Source of the DNA: Micromonospora sp. WMMD1155
GTDB lineage: Bacteria > Actinomycetota > Actinomycetes > Mycobacteriales > Micromonosporaceae
Direction: 5' to 3'
Assembly (NCBI RefSeq): GCF_029581275.1
Contig: NZ_CP120742.1
Coordinates: 6,076,501 to 6,140,500, forward strand
DNA length: 64,000 nucleotides
Position numbers and translations under genes: made by a program. The notes under the pieces are model-generated. The model was not told where the DNA came from and did not search any database. It saw nothing but the letters and a program-made list of their open reading frames with translations. Shown here one piece after another: positions 44,401 through 52,284 of the stretch; position 1 is the first letter of the stretch; each line of letters begins with the position of its first letter.

Positions 44401-45600
44401 ACGGCCGCCGGCGACTTCAAGACCTGGAGCTGTCTCGTTCCCGAGGACGCGTTGTCCAAGACGTGTCTGAGCACCTACAAGGACTTCGCCGGTGCGCTCG
44501 TCGATCCGGCCAAGTGCAGTGTGCCGGCGAACAACGGCACGGCTGGTTGCGCGATGCTCGCCGACATCAAGGGTTTCGTGGACCAGAACCCGGAACTGCT
44601 GCTGGACATGTTGCAGTTCGTTCTCGGCATGTGTGGTCTGATTCCAGGCGTCGGTGAGGCGTGTGACGCCGTCGACTCGGCCATCTCGTTCAAACGCGGC
44701 GACTGGGTCGGCGGTGTGCTCTCACTCGGTGCCACGGTACCCGTGGTGGGCTGGCTCGCCAGCGGCGCGAAGGGCGTGAAGAACGCGGACAAGCTGCGCA
44801 ATATCAAGAACATCATCGGGCAGCTCGCCGAGGCCTGCAAGAAGACCAGCAGCTTCACCGCCGGAACTCGGGTACTTCTCGCCAACGGCACCCGCCGGAG
44901 CATCGAGGACGTGGTCGTCGGTGACACCGTCCGGGCAACCGACCCCGCTACAGGTGTGACGGCGAACAAGGTGGTGACCGCCACGATCACCACGGTCGGT
45001 GTGAAGGCGCTAGTCGACCTCGTCGTCGACGTGGACGGTGAGGCCGGCTCGGCAACGGCGACGATCACGGCCACCAGCAACCACCCGATCTGGGTGCCGG
45101 CGCGCGACGCGTGGGTGGAGGCCGGATCGCTGACGGTCGGCGATGGGCTCATGAGCGACACCGGCTCGGCGGTGCGCGTCGAGCGGAGCACCTCGCGTAG
45201 CGAGGTCACCAGGGTCTACAACTTCAGCGTCGCCGACCTCAGCACGTACTACGTCGCGGTGGACCGCACGTCCGTACTGGTCCACAATGCTCCGCCGGAA
45301 GCCTGCCGGGTCACCTCCGCCCCGACGTCACCGCAGGCTACGAGCAAGACCGTGTGGATCACCAACGACGAGTCGATCCGGGTGGACGTGGAGAACCCCC
45401 GTCCGGGTGTCGACGGTACGGCAGCCTTCCACGTTCAATTCAAGGGACGCGGCGCCGACACCACCAAGTACTACTACAATCCGAGCAACGGCAAATGGGT
45501 GTCCGAGGCGGGCGTCGAGCTCTCCAAGAAGGCAGCCAAGCAGATTCCACAGGAAGCCATCAACAAGGCATTCAGGTTCATGGGGATTCCACGTCCGTGA
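41464..45600 (+). CDS. Secreted polymorphic toxin with ALF repeats and Hint domain
   Basis: This 1,378-residue exported protein has a signal peptide at 1-44 (RRRSTAGVLALLLIGSVLVPG, cleavage after ASA). About four ALF-type repeats follow (for example AAEAALLGTEADLTTYIESG), then an Ala-rich coiled-coil stretch (~240-560), a second ALF block and a second Ala-rich coil. A Cys-containing pre-toxin region (FKTWSCLVPEDALSKTC) leads to a Hint domain with SFTAGTRVLLANG, TSNHPIWV and terminal VLVHN. Roughly 100 residues after HN (FHVQFKG, YYYNPSNGKW) are the presumed toxin; its family is not recognised. Hint self-cleavage would release it. Confidence 0.85.
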   Translation: MRQSIHPARKQPNRRPSLRRRSTAGVLALLLIGSVLVPGAPASAADQLTHREQAVEDFVEGGPSTQRAAEAALLGTEADLTTYIESGRDAAQQADERAAAQVLAGMDGPGTRAAALEALAGSRAAVQNFVNGGWEVPFTADERLRVYRVIEGAGPTTRAAAERALAGTPQDISDFLSNGRDAAAIADDRLAATRMLTGGVNNSGPVLDSAAQQALAGTPADLRDFLVSGQFVARARDAELASIKSLTEQAKQAGETTARESLAASEASTRAVNAAAEAKSAAQRAEAETRAAGGSAAKASAAAGRAADAAEGAADAARDAIGASNAAMRAARVAADAARRATTAASLTAQAASRAQRAAAAARTDAGKAAAARQAAEAARNAAAKARELEQVKAERDRALAQAKVASEAAKGASGNADAAAAAADQAGGHAGVSEAQAARSRNAAAEARAAAAAADRAADRAYSFAQAAAKASDEAFRFAAQAAQHAELAAAAAEAAAAAAGRAEVAAVESAKHAAAAVEASNLAVTAANQAVTLEQMARDEDAARLVNATEQGVQAARDASAAEAATKAQGGLLAQWNRSLQWDTAEEDRVDSGTRALLDEATASGASAEVVIDRGRRAAVALVRTGGDWTKTAAEAALSGGETELRSWLTEGRRLAVGQDDRARVWNLVDTLPDGAEKTAAQAALTGDDTAVQTFLRTRNYVGKAAKDRQTVYQIMATAGPNVKATATAALNGSAADVHQFLRSGQHSARTADERLEVYRIIETGGPEVKAAGQVALAGPPSYISYFLTASRYQAAQRDAEQSAHVAAVRALIAQAQQYAETAVADAAEANRVAAVARAAADEANGWATKAAEAANRAAGYATSAAQSAADAKRSADQAAQSATTARDAANSAQASAGQAARSAATATAASRRARDDANGAYGAAAQARADAQAAGADAAAAELAAKEASQTYTNRLRQAEEARRSAAAGTGADGTGTAAGDFKTWSCLVPEDALSKTCLSTYKDFAGALVDPAKCSVPANNGTAGCAMLADIKGFVDQNPELLLDMLQFVLGMCGLIPGVGEACDAVDSAISFKRGDWVGGVLSLGATVPVVGWLASGAKGVKNADKLRNIKNIIGQLAEACKKTSSFTAGTRVLLANGTRRSIEDVVVGDTVRATDPATGVTANKVVTATITTVGVKALVDLVVDVDGEAGSATATITATSNHPIWVPARDAWVEAGSLTVGDGLMSDTGSAVRVERSTSRSEVTRVYNFSVADLSTYYVAVDRTSVLVHNAPPEACRVTSAPTSPQATSKTVWITNDESIRVDVENPRPGVDGTAAFHVQFKGRGADTTKYYYNPSNGKWVSEAGVELSKKAAKQIPQEAINKAFRFMGIPRP

Positions 45601-46103
45601 TGAGGACCAACGCCGCCATGCGGAGCCTGCTCCGCATGGCGGCGTTCTCCGCAGACCAGCCGACTGTTCCAGAGATGGAGCAGGACACGCTGGATGCCGG
45701 CTGGGTGGTGGAGCCCGGTGGTGCGCTCCTCGTGGCCGCGCATCGGCCGAAGAGCCTGCGCGACATCCCGGCGGACGCCCTGGGCGACGGCGAGTACGAG
45801 ATCAACGACGTCCATGTGTCACTCGCCGACCTGGGTGGCGAGACGGACGACTTCCTGCCCAGGGCGGCATCCCGCGGCCTGCACTTCGCACGACGGATGC
45901 TGGCGGAGGCGCGTGGCCTGCCGGGCTCGGAAACGCTCCTGGCCACCGTCGCGATAAATGTCGACGTGGATGACGAGGACTTCTCGCTCCAGGGCGCCAC
46001 GATTCGTTTCTTCAGCCGGCGGGGGTCTCATCCCCCCTGGTTCGACGAGTTGGAGACGTACACCCTGGAGGCCATCGCGGTGCTCGACATGTCCGACGTG
46101 TAG
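45600..46103 (+). CDS. Candidate immunity protein for the polymorphic toxin
   Basis: This 167-residue acidic, soluble protein immediately follows the toxin gene (TGATG overlap at 45600), the usual place for an immunity gene. No family is recognised; the C-terminal half is acidic (NVDVDDEDFSLQG). The start is uncertain because a strong hairpin covers the first 15 codons. ATG 45600, ATG 45636 (MAAFSADQ) and ATG 45675 (MEQDTLDAG) are all in frame. Cognate function is inferred from position only. Confidence 0.65.
   Translation: MRTNAAMRSLLRMAAFSADQPTVPEMEQDTLDAGWVVEPGGALLVAAHRPKSLRDIPADALGDGEYEINDVHVSLADLGGETDDFLPRAASRGLHFARRMLAEARGLPGSETLLATVAINVDVDDEDFSLQGATIRFFSRRGSHPPWFDELETYTLEAIAVLDMSDV
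45609..45646 (+). terminator. Perfect 17-bp hairpin at toxin/immunity junction
   Basis: The arms 45609-45625 (AACGCCGCCATGCGGAG) and 45630-45646 are exact complements around a CCTG loop, starting 9 bp past the toxin stop. It has the shape of an actinobacterial intrinsic terminator yet lies inside the 5' end of the immunity ORF. Either the immunity gene begins downstream with its own promoter, or the hairpin tunes its expression. Confidence 0.75.
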
Positions 46104-46110
46104 CGCCATC

Positions 46111-46158
46111 CCCGCTGATCGTCGCTGCGGTCGAGGGCAACGAGACGCGGTCAGCGGG
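46111..46158. terminator. Inverted repeat between convergent genes
   Basis: CCCGCTGA (46111-46118) and TCAGCGGG (46151-46158) lie between the ends of the immunity gene (+) and the CIS-B operon (-). The 32-nt loop makes it a weak terminator candidate. The rest of the 125-bp gap shows nothing recognisable. Confidence 0.4.
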
Positions 46159-46228
46159 AGCGGTCGATCAACTCGTGCACGGCGTAGGTGCGCGACGATC
46201 CACGTGGGCGCTGCCGATACCGCGAACG

Positions 46229-46984
46229 TCAACGACCGGGCAGCGCCGCGGTGACCCGGACGGCCTTGACGATCGCCGGGATCGAGCCGATCAGCAGCAC
46301 CAGCCCCCAGATGATCGCGATGATCGCGAAGACCAGCGCCGCCACGTCGTCGACGATGCTGACCAGGATCACCGGCACCAGGTTGTGCAGGAACTCCAGC
46401 ACGACGGTGCACAGCAGGGTGGTCAGGATCAGCAGAACGAGGCCCTTGTTCTGCAGGAACCGGGGCTGGGCCAGCACCAGCAGCCCGGCCCACACCAGCT
46501 TGAGCAGCAGCACCAGCCCGAGCAGCACCGCCGCGTCGCCGACCGGGAAGAACCCCCACAGGGCCAGGTACGCGAGCGTCCCGAACGGGACGGCCAGGAA
46601 CAGCGACACCATGATCATTAGTTCCACGAACGCGATGAGCAGCGCGATCAGCCCCACGATGATCAGGATGATCGAGAAGATCAGGCCGGCGACGCCCTGC
46701 ACCCGGCCCTGGACCCGCTCGGGTAGGAGCAGACCCAGACAGAACAGCCCGGTGCTCCACACCGCCACCGCGTCGATCAACGCCAGGTAGCCGGTGCCCC
46801 GGCCGGACGGCTCGCTGACCCCGGACACGTCGTCGATCTGGACGTCCAACGAACCGGCGCTGTCCGCGAGCGCCGCACCGGCGTCACCGCCGCCGATCAG
46901 CAGCCCGGCGCCCAGCTCCACCCCGATCGCCAGCACGATGGCGAGCATGGCCAGCAGCAGGAACGGTTTACGCAGGTCACCCAC
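46229..46984 (-). CDS. Multi-spanning membrane protein at end of CIS-B operon
   Basis: This 251-residue protein has one N-terminal span, a ~40-residue acidic extracytoplasmic loop, then about five closely spaced spans very rich in Leu, Ile and Val. No family is recognised. GTG 46984 was preferred to GTG 46999 because GGAGGG lies 7 nt before it. It follows the 153-aa gene by 20 bp and is the last gene of the CIS-B transcript. With its two upstream neighbours it may form a membrane platform for the injection system, by position only. Confidence 0.65.
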   Translation of the reverse strand: MGDLRKPFLLLAMLAIVLAIGVELGAGLLIGGGDAGAALADSAGSLDVQIDDVSGVSEPSGRGTGYLALIDAVAVWSTGLFCLGLLLPERVQGRVQGVAGLIFSIILIIVGLIALLIAFVELMIMVSLFLAVPFGTLAYLALWGFFPVGDAAVLLGLVLLLKLVWAGLLVLAQPRFLQNKGLVLLILTTLLCTVVLEFLHNLVPVILVSIVDDVAALVFAIIAIIWGLVLLIGSIPAIVKAVRVTAALPGR

Positions 46985-47004
46985 GGCGGAACCCTCCACT
47001 CAGC

Positions 47005-47466
47005 TCAGGACGTCGCCACGACGACAGTGCAGGAACCGAGGCCGGGACAGCGCACACCGACCACCGTGGCCTTGTCGACGGCCACCTTCGCCACCGCTCC
47101 GGTGCCGTCCGCGGCCGGTTCGACCTCGTCGCGGATGGTCAGGTCGGCGTCGCCCGGGGCCGGCGCGGTGACGGTGAACCGCGCCCCGCTGCGCAGCACC
47201 AGGGTGCGTAACCCGCCGGGGTCGGCGATCCGCAGCTCGCAACCGCCCGAGAAGACCAGCCGTCCGGGCTCCTCGACGCAGTCGGCGCTGACCGTGGCCG
47301 GGTCCACCGTGGCGTGCTCGCCGCCGAGCGCCCCCAACCGGTCGACCAGCCCGTGTCGGGCGCCCGGATCACCCCGGTCGTCGCGGCCCGCCCCGACCGC
47401 GACCACGAACAGCGCCACCAGCAGGACGGCGAGCACGCCCAGCAGCGCCTTCTGCCGGCCGCTCAT
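47005..47466 (-). CDS. Single-span membrane protein in CIS-B operon
   Basis: This 153-residue protein has a short cytoplasmic start (MSGRQK), one transmembrane helix (~7-26) and a ~125-residue extracytoplasmic beta-rich domain with four Cys, consistent with two disulfides. No family is recognised. It is coupled to the Ig/CBM-like membrane protein by an ATGA overlap at 47463, so the two are probably made in proportion and may interact. Confidence 0.65.
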   Translation of the reverse strand: MSGRQKALLGVLAVLLVALFVVAVGAGRDDRGDPGARHGLVDRLGALGGEHATVDPATVSADCVEEPGRLVFSGGCELRIADPGGLRTLVLRSGARFTVTAPAPGDADLTIRDEVEPAADGTGAVAKVAVDKATVVGVRCPGLGSCTVVVATS

Positions 47467-48386
47467 CGCGCGGCGGCCGGTGACACGACCTCGCTGAACC
47501 GGAGCACGTCGACGCCGGCGAAGTAGCGGTTGGTCCCCTGCGTCTTGCCGACCACCAGCAGGGTGACCTGGTGCGCGCCCCTGGAAAGCTGGACCGTGCC
47601 GACGTCCAGGAACTCCGTCTTGCGCACCGTCGGCGTGAAGCCGAGGAACGTGCCGCCGACCTGGTTGCCGTCGATGACGAAGACGGTGTTGGCGTAGTCG
47701 ACGGCGGTGGTGCGCACCGCTGCGAACCGCCAGGTGCCGTCGGCCGGGATCTGCACCGTCACCGTCACCTTGTCGCCGATCGCCAGGCCCTGGAAGAACA
47801 GTTGCTCGCCGCCGGACCAGGTGACCTCACAGCAGTCCGGCTGCGCCACCACCGCCGCCTTGCTCTTGCTCGGCGACTCCACGGTGGCGCCGTCGACCAG
47901 GCTCTCCGCCTCGACGGTGACCACCCGCGGCTCACCCGGGCCCGAGTCGCGGGTCAGCAGGACGACTCCCACGGTCACCACCACCAACACCAACGCCGCC
48001 GCGGCGGCGATCCACAACCAGGGGGTACGCCGAGGCGGCGCGACCGCCCGCACCTCGTAGGTGACCCGGCCGCTGGAACGGGAACTCTCCTCCGGCGCGG
48101 TGTTCGCCGAGTACGCGAACCCGGTCATGTCGTAGCGCCGGGGGGCGGTGCCGGCCGGCACGGCGAGTTTGACCAGGAACGACACCGAGCCCTGCCCGGG
48201 TACCACCCGCTGCGGCTCGGCCACGGTGAACCACGCCCGCTGGGACCCGTCACCGGGGGCCACGTCGAACACCACGGTGTCCGGCGCGTTGCCCGGGTTG
48301 GAGACGGTGAACGTCAGTTCGCCGCCGTTGCGCGGGTCGAGCGTGAACTGTTCGGCGGCGGCGACGACCGCCCACTCGGTGGTCAT
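47463..48386 (-). CDS. CIS-B membrane protein, Ig-like - TM - carbohydrate-binding-like
   Basis: The protein has 307 residues. The N-terminal ~105 residues have the beta-sandwich pattern of bacterial Ig-like domains (TFTVSNPGNAPDTVVFDVAPGD). One transmembrane helix lies near 121-147 (LWIAAAAALVLVVVTVGVVLL), and the C-terminal ~155 residues resemble a CBM6/35-like jelly roll (VEAESLVDGATV ... LSRGAHQVTLLVVG). The bitopic layout and place in the operon recall CisA, the membrane protein linked to Streptomyces cytoplasmic CIS firing. That link is by analogy and not shown here. Confidence 0.7.
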   Translation of the reverse strand: MTTEWAVVAAAEQFTLDPRNGGELTFTVSNPGNAPDTVVFDVAPGDGSQRAWFTVAEPQRVVPGQGSVSFLVKLAVPAGTAPRRYDMTGFAYSANTAPEESSRSSGRVTYEVRAVAPPRRTPWLWIAAAAALVLVVVTVGVVLLTRDSGPGEPRVVTVEAESLVDGATVESPSKSKAAVVAQPDCCEVTWSGGEQLFFQGLAIGDKVTVTVQIPADGTWRFAAVRTTAVDYANTVFVIDGNQVGGTFLGFTPTVRKTEFLDVGTVQLSRGAHQVTLLVVGKTQGTNRYFAGVDVLRFSEVVSPAAAR

Positions 48387-48898
48387 GACGACTCCTCTTC
48401 CAGGACGATCTCGACGGTCGTCGAGGCGGGCTTCTCCGCCTCGACGATGCGGGTGATCACGGCGAGTTGACCGGCGGCGGCCGCCGGCACCCGTACCACC
48501 ACGTGGAAGGGCTGCTCGGCGGGCTCGTCGATCGTGAAACCCACCATTCCGGTGGCCAGTTCGAGGGCCCGGCGGATCCCGTACGGGGTGCCGCGCCACC
48601 GGGCCAGCAGCGCGGCGTCGGCCACCAGGTCCCGCAGCCGGCCCACCGGCAGCGGCAGCGGGGTGTCCGGCCGGGGAGACGCCACCACGTGGTCCATCGC
48701 CACCCAGCCGGTCAACCGCACGACCAACCCGTCCGGCGCCCGGTACGGGTCGAACAGGGCGTCCACCTCGGCGAGGATCGCCTCGTCCGGGGCGTGCAGT
48801 GCCTCCATGACGTCCAGCAGTGTCCAGAGCACGCTGCCGGGCACGCAGGCGCGCTGGTAGGCGGCGGGCAACAGCCGTTCAATCGCCGAGCGTCGCAT
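48383..48898 (-). CDS. CIS-B tail protein I (baseplate)
   Basis: This 171-residue protein has the gpI pattern: N-terminal IERLLPAAYQRACVPGSVLWTLLDVMEALHAP, then YRAPDGLVVRLTGWVAMD, and RGTPYGIRRALELATGM, the P2 gpI/phage_tail_I signature. It completes the baseplate wedge with gpJ. Its start overlaps the end of the baseplate J gene by 20 bp and its stop overlaps the next start (ATGA). Confidence 0.87.
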   Translation of the reverse strand: MRRSAIERLLPAAYQRACVPGSVLWTLLDVMEALHAPDEAILAEVDALFDPYRAPDGLVVRLTGWVAMDHVVASPRPDTPLPLPVGRLRDLVADAALLARWRGTPYGIRRALELATGMVGFTIDEPAEQPFHVVVRVPAAAAGQLAVITRIVEAEKPASTTVEIVLEEESS

Positions 48899-51518
48899 CC
48901 TGGCGCACCACCTCGATGTCGTGCTCGCCGGAGCAGAGCAGCCAGGTATCCGGAACGGTCACCACGTCGGCGGTGGCCTGGTTGGCGCTGGGCGTCCAGT
49001 CGACAGCCGTGGCGCTGCGGTACACACCACGCTCACCACCGGCGAGGATCAACCGTTCCGCCGCGCCGGAACCGCCGCCCCCGCCGGTCGCCGGACCGTT
49101 CACCGCGATGGCGTCGACCGGCACGAACCGGGTCCGATCCCGCAGCGGCAGCCCGCAGTTGACCGACACCGGCTGCCACTGCGGCTGGGTGGCCAGGGTG
49201 TCCAGCCGCAGCACCCCGCCGCTCTGCGTGGCCGCCACCGCCAACGACCCGGCGAACGCCAGGTCCCGGCAGGTGCCGCCGATCCAGCCGGACTGCGTCG
49301 ACTGCCACTTCACGTCGGACTCGAACAGCCGGGTCCGATGGCAGCCCTGGCCCGGCTTCTTCGGGTCCGGCTCACCGGCACCGCTCCACAGCAGCGTGGC
49401 CGGGCCGTCGTACTGCACGGCGAGGACCCGGTTGTCCACGTTCGACAATCCGACGTGGGTGAAGCTGCCGGGTCGGCCACCGGCCGTCGACAGGTACACC
49501 CCGAAGCTCGCCTGCGCGGCCACCGCGACGCCCGGCGCGCCCCGCTCCGAGACGAACGTGCGCACCGCGTAGAACCCCCGGTCGGCGTCGGACGGGTCGA
49601 CCAGGATCTGCAACGGCACCGCCCCGGGCAGCAACGACACCTCGTACAGGCCGGTGTCGGTGGCCACCAGCAGCGCGCCCGCGCCGTCGCGGTCCAGCCA
49701 GGCCACGTCGGAGATCCGCGAGTCCAGGTCGGTGAGCAGGGACCACGTCTCGCCCAGGTCGGTGCTCAGGTGCACCCGGGAGCCCCCGGAGGCGCGCAGC
49801 GTCACCACGGCCACCGAGCCGGGACGTGCCACGATGCCCGGCCGGACCGGCGCGGGAGCGGGCGCCACCCGCAGCACCGTCTCGTCCTCGAAGCGGCCCG
49901 CCGGCTCCCACCCCGCGCCGCCGTTGCTGGAGCGGAACACCACCGGGCCACGCCCCGCGTACCAGGTGCGGGGCTGGTACTGGTCCACGGCCAGGGCGCG
50001 GACCTCCGCGTCGGGGGCCTCGTCGACAACGAACCGGACCGACTCGACGTAGCGCACACCCGGCTCGGCGTGCTCCAGCAACCGGTACACGTTGGACGCC
50101 CGCAGCGGCTCCCCGAAGGGCCAACCGGTCGGGTTGAGCGCGGTCGGCAGCGGACTCAGCGTCTGGTGCAGCCGGTCGTGGATGCGGCTGCGGACGGCGT
50201 CCACGTCCTCCTCGCGCCGGACCACCACCCGGGCCCGCACCGACACCGCCTTGAAACGGGCCCAGGTCGCCCGGGACCGGATGCCCACCATCCGGCGTTC
50301 CTCCAGGTCCGCCTCGACCCGGTGCCGCGCCTCGGGCACCTCGTGCTCGCGCAGCACCGCCACCGGCAGGCGGCCGTTCGGGCGGGCCGTCGGCGGCACG
50401 TACGGCACCAGCACCACCTCGACCTCACCCGGCCGGGCGAAGCTGTACACCGCCGCGCGGGTGAACGCCCGGGCCCGCGCCACCGCGCCGGAGCTGGTGG
50501 CGAGCACCTCGAAGTCGCGAGCGGTCACCGCCCGCTGCTGGGCGAAGAACTCGTACGGGCCGCGCAGCAGCACCGACTCCAACGCCTCCATCTCGCGGCC
50601 ACCGGCAGCCGGAGCAGGGTTGTCCACCTTCACCCCGGGCAGGGGGTCGCGCAGGCTGGTCAGGGTGCCCGCCGCCACGTTGCCGGTGGGCCCGCCGCCG
50701 GAGCGGTACCAGAGCCGCACCTGCCGCCCGGCCGGCGGCACGGCCGCGACGGTGACCGGCGTCGGGGTCCCCGCCGAGGGCTGCGCGGCCCCCGCGGGAG
50801 GTCGCAGGTCCAGGGCCGGGGCGAAGGTGACGGTGCCCGAGCAGCGGTCGACCAGGTACGCCTTCGACTGGGGGCCGAGCCCGGCGAAGCTGTCCACCGG
50901 CTGCCAGATCTCGAAGGTGCGACCGTCGTGCTCGCGGGCCGCCGCGCCCAACTCGACGGTGCCGGTCGGCACCTCCACGCCGAGCAGCAGGTCCAGCGGT
51001 TCGGCGGTGTGCGCCAACGGCGCGTGGGCGGCCCGCAGCACCTGACCCGGCTGGCCGGTGCCGACACCGAGCAGCTCCGCCTCGACCGTCTCGCAGTGGT
51101 GCATCCGTACCGTCACCGACGTCTCGTCGGCGGGCAGCAGCGCCGGTTCGGTGGTGACGAAGACGACCGGCCGGGGGTCCGCCCCGCGTGCCGCCGCGAC
51201 CCGCAGGCCGGCCGGGATCCGGACCGCCGCGCGGTCGGTGCCGGTACGGGTGAACCGGACGTCCGCCCAGGCGGCGGTGGGTGCGTGCCGGGCGACCCCG
51301 AGCAGGTTCAGGAACGAGACGTACGCCTTCTCCGGCAACTGGTTCAGCCGGTAGATCATGACCTCGGTCAGGTGCGCGAACGCCTCCACCAGCGCCATGC
51401 CGGGGTCGTGCGCCGACAGGTCGGTCCACGCCGGGCAGGACTGCCGGATCCGTTCCCGGGCCTCGGTGACCAGGTCGAGGAAGCCGCGATCGTCCAGGTG
51501 CGGCACGGGCAGTGTCAT
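48879..51518 (-). CDS. CIS-B baseplate J protein fused to a BNR beta-propeller
   Basis: The protein has 879 residues. Residues ~1-510 are a gpJ-like baseplate assembly protein (CPAWTDLSAHDPGMALVEAFAHLTEVMIYRLNQLPEKAY, FEVLATSSGAVARARAF, EHAEPGVRYVESVRF). Residues ~520-879 add a sialidase-type propeller with Asp-box repeats (SSNGGAGW near 528, STDLGETW near 585) and regular blade spacing. The CIS-A gpJ lacks this domain. The propeller would sit on the outside of the baseplate and could bind a glycan or partner protein. The gene is coupled to gp25 by ATGA. Confidence 0.85.
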   Translation of the reverse strand: MTLPVPHLDDRGFLDLVTEARERIRQSCPAWTDLSAHDPGMALVEAFAHLTEVMIYRLNQLPEKAYVSFLNLLGVARHAPTAAWADVRFTRTGTDRAAVRIPAGLRVAAARGADPRPVVFVTTEPALLPADETSVTVRMHHCETVEAELLGVGTGQPGQVLRAAHAPLAHTAEPLDLLLGVEVPTGTVELGAAAREHDGRTFEIWQPVDSFAGLGPQSKAYLVDRCSGTVTFAPALDLRPPAGAAQPSAGTPTPVTVAAVPPAGRQVRLWYRSGGGPTGNVAAGTLTSLRDPLPGVKVDNPAPAAGGREMEALESVLLRGPYEFFAQQRAVTARDFEVLATSSGAVARARAFTRAAVYSFARPGEVEVVLVPYVPPTARPNGRLPVAVLREHEVPEARHRVEADLEERRMVGIRSRATWARFKAVSVRARVVVRREEDVDAVRSRIHDRLHQTLSPLPTALNPTGWPFGEPLRASNVYRLLEHAEPGVRYVESVRFVVDEAPDAEVRALAVDQYQPRTWYAGRGPVVFRSSNGGAGWEPAGRFEDETVLRVAPAPAPVRPGIVARPGSVAVVTLRASGGSRVHLSTDLGETWSLLTDLDSRISDVAWLDRDGAGALLVATDTGLYEVSLLPGAVPLQILVDPSDADRGFYAVRTFVSERGAPGVAVAAQASFGVYLSTAGGRPGSFTHVGLSNVDNRVLAVQYDGPATLLWSGAGEPDPKKPGQGCHRTRLFESDVKWQSTQSGWIGGTCRDLAFAGSLAVAATQSGGVLRLDTLATQPQWQPVSVNCGLPLRDRTRFVPVDAIAVNGPATGGGGGSGAAERLILAGGERGVYRSATAVDWTPSANQATADVVTVPDTWLLCSGEHDIEVVRQDATLGD

Positions 51519-51949
51519 GAGGGGCCTCCCTGGGCGGGATCGTCGGCCGGGAGCAGGTCCACGGAGAAGACCAGCTGCCCGGGGGTGAGGCTGGTCCGCA
51601 CCCGGTAGTCCAACCTGATCACCAGCCGCCACGCGTCGTCCGGGTCCGGCCCGGCGTCCACGTCGATCACCTCGACCCGGGGCTCCCAACGGGCGATCGC
51701 CTGCCGGACGTAGTGGATGGCCAGGCCGGCCGTGGTGTCGTCGTTGGGCGCGAAGACCAGGCGGTGCAGCCGGGACCCGTACCCGGGTCGCATCAGCCGT
51801 TCGCCCGGCGTGGTCGACAGGAGCAGGAACAGCGCCTGGCGTACGCTCTCGTCGCCCTCGGTCATCGCCAGGCCACCGGCCGCGGTGAGCGCCAACCCGC
51901 CGGTCCGGCCGGCGTCGAAGCCGGCGCCGACGAAGCGGAAGGCCCTCAC
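51515..51949 (-). CDS. CIS-B baseplate wedge protein gp25/gpW-like
   Basis: This 144-residue protein has the gp25 core: GDESVRQALFLLLSTTPGERLMRPGYGSRL, then LVFAPNDDTTAGLAIHYVRQAIARWEPRVEV. It initiates sheath assembly at the baseplate with gpJ. GTG 51949 overlaps the preceding stop (GTGA), and its own stop overlaps the gpJ start (ATGA), giving tight coupling. Confidence 0.87.
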   Translation of the reverse strand: MRAFRFVGAGFDAGRTGGLALTAAGGLAMTEGDESVRQALFLLLSTTPGERLMRPGYGSRLHRLVFAPNDDTTAGLAIHYVRQAIARWEPRVEVIDVDAGPDPDDAWRLVIRLDYRVRTSLTPGQLVFSVDLLPADDPAQGGPS

Positions 51950-52284
51950 CGGTCCGCTCCCAGGAACTGTTGGCGCGGGTCCCGCACGGTGTGCTTGACC
52001 AGACCCGGTGGCGTGCCGTTGGTGAACCCCGACAGGTGGGAGAGCACCACCCGGTGCCCGTCGACGCGGACCCAGTCGCTGTAGCCGACCCGGACGGTCA
52101 GCGTCGTCGTGCACGGCTTGATGGTCGGGCCGTAGTTCGGGCAGGCGACGATGTCGCGTCCCTCCGGGTCGTCGTCCACCAGCACCGGCACGCCGGTGAC
52201 CGTCACCCACTCCCGCGACGGTCGGTTCTCGACCCGGCCGTCGTGGTCGCAGGTGATCACGGAGTCACGGTGGATCCAGCGCAT
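51946..52284 (-). CDS. CIS-B PAAR-like tip protein
   Basis: This 112-residue beta-rich protein has MRWIHRDSVITCDHDGRV at the N-terminus and two Cys around CPNYGPTIKPC. The pattern VTGVPVLV ... DIVACPNYGP fits PAAR-like spike tips with metal-binding Cys/His. It lies between the spike and gp25 genes and overlaps both (TGATG and GTGA). The PAAR assignment is by position and short motifs. Confidence 0.7.
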   Translation of the reverse strand: MRWIHRDSVITCDHDGRVENRPSREWVTVTGVPVLVDDDPEGRDIVACPNYGPTIKPCTTTLTVRVGYSDWVRVDGHRVVLSHLSGFTNGTPPGLVKHTVRDPRQQFLGADR

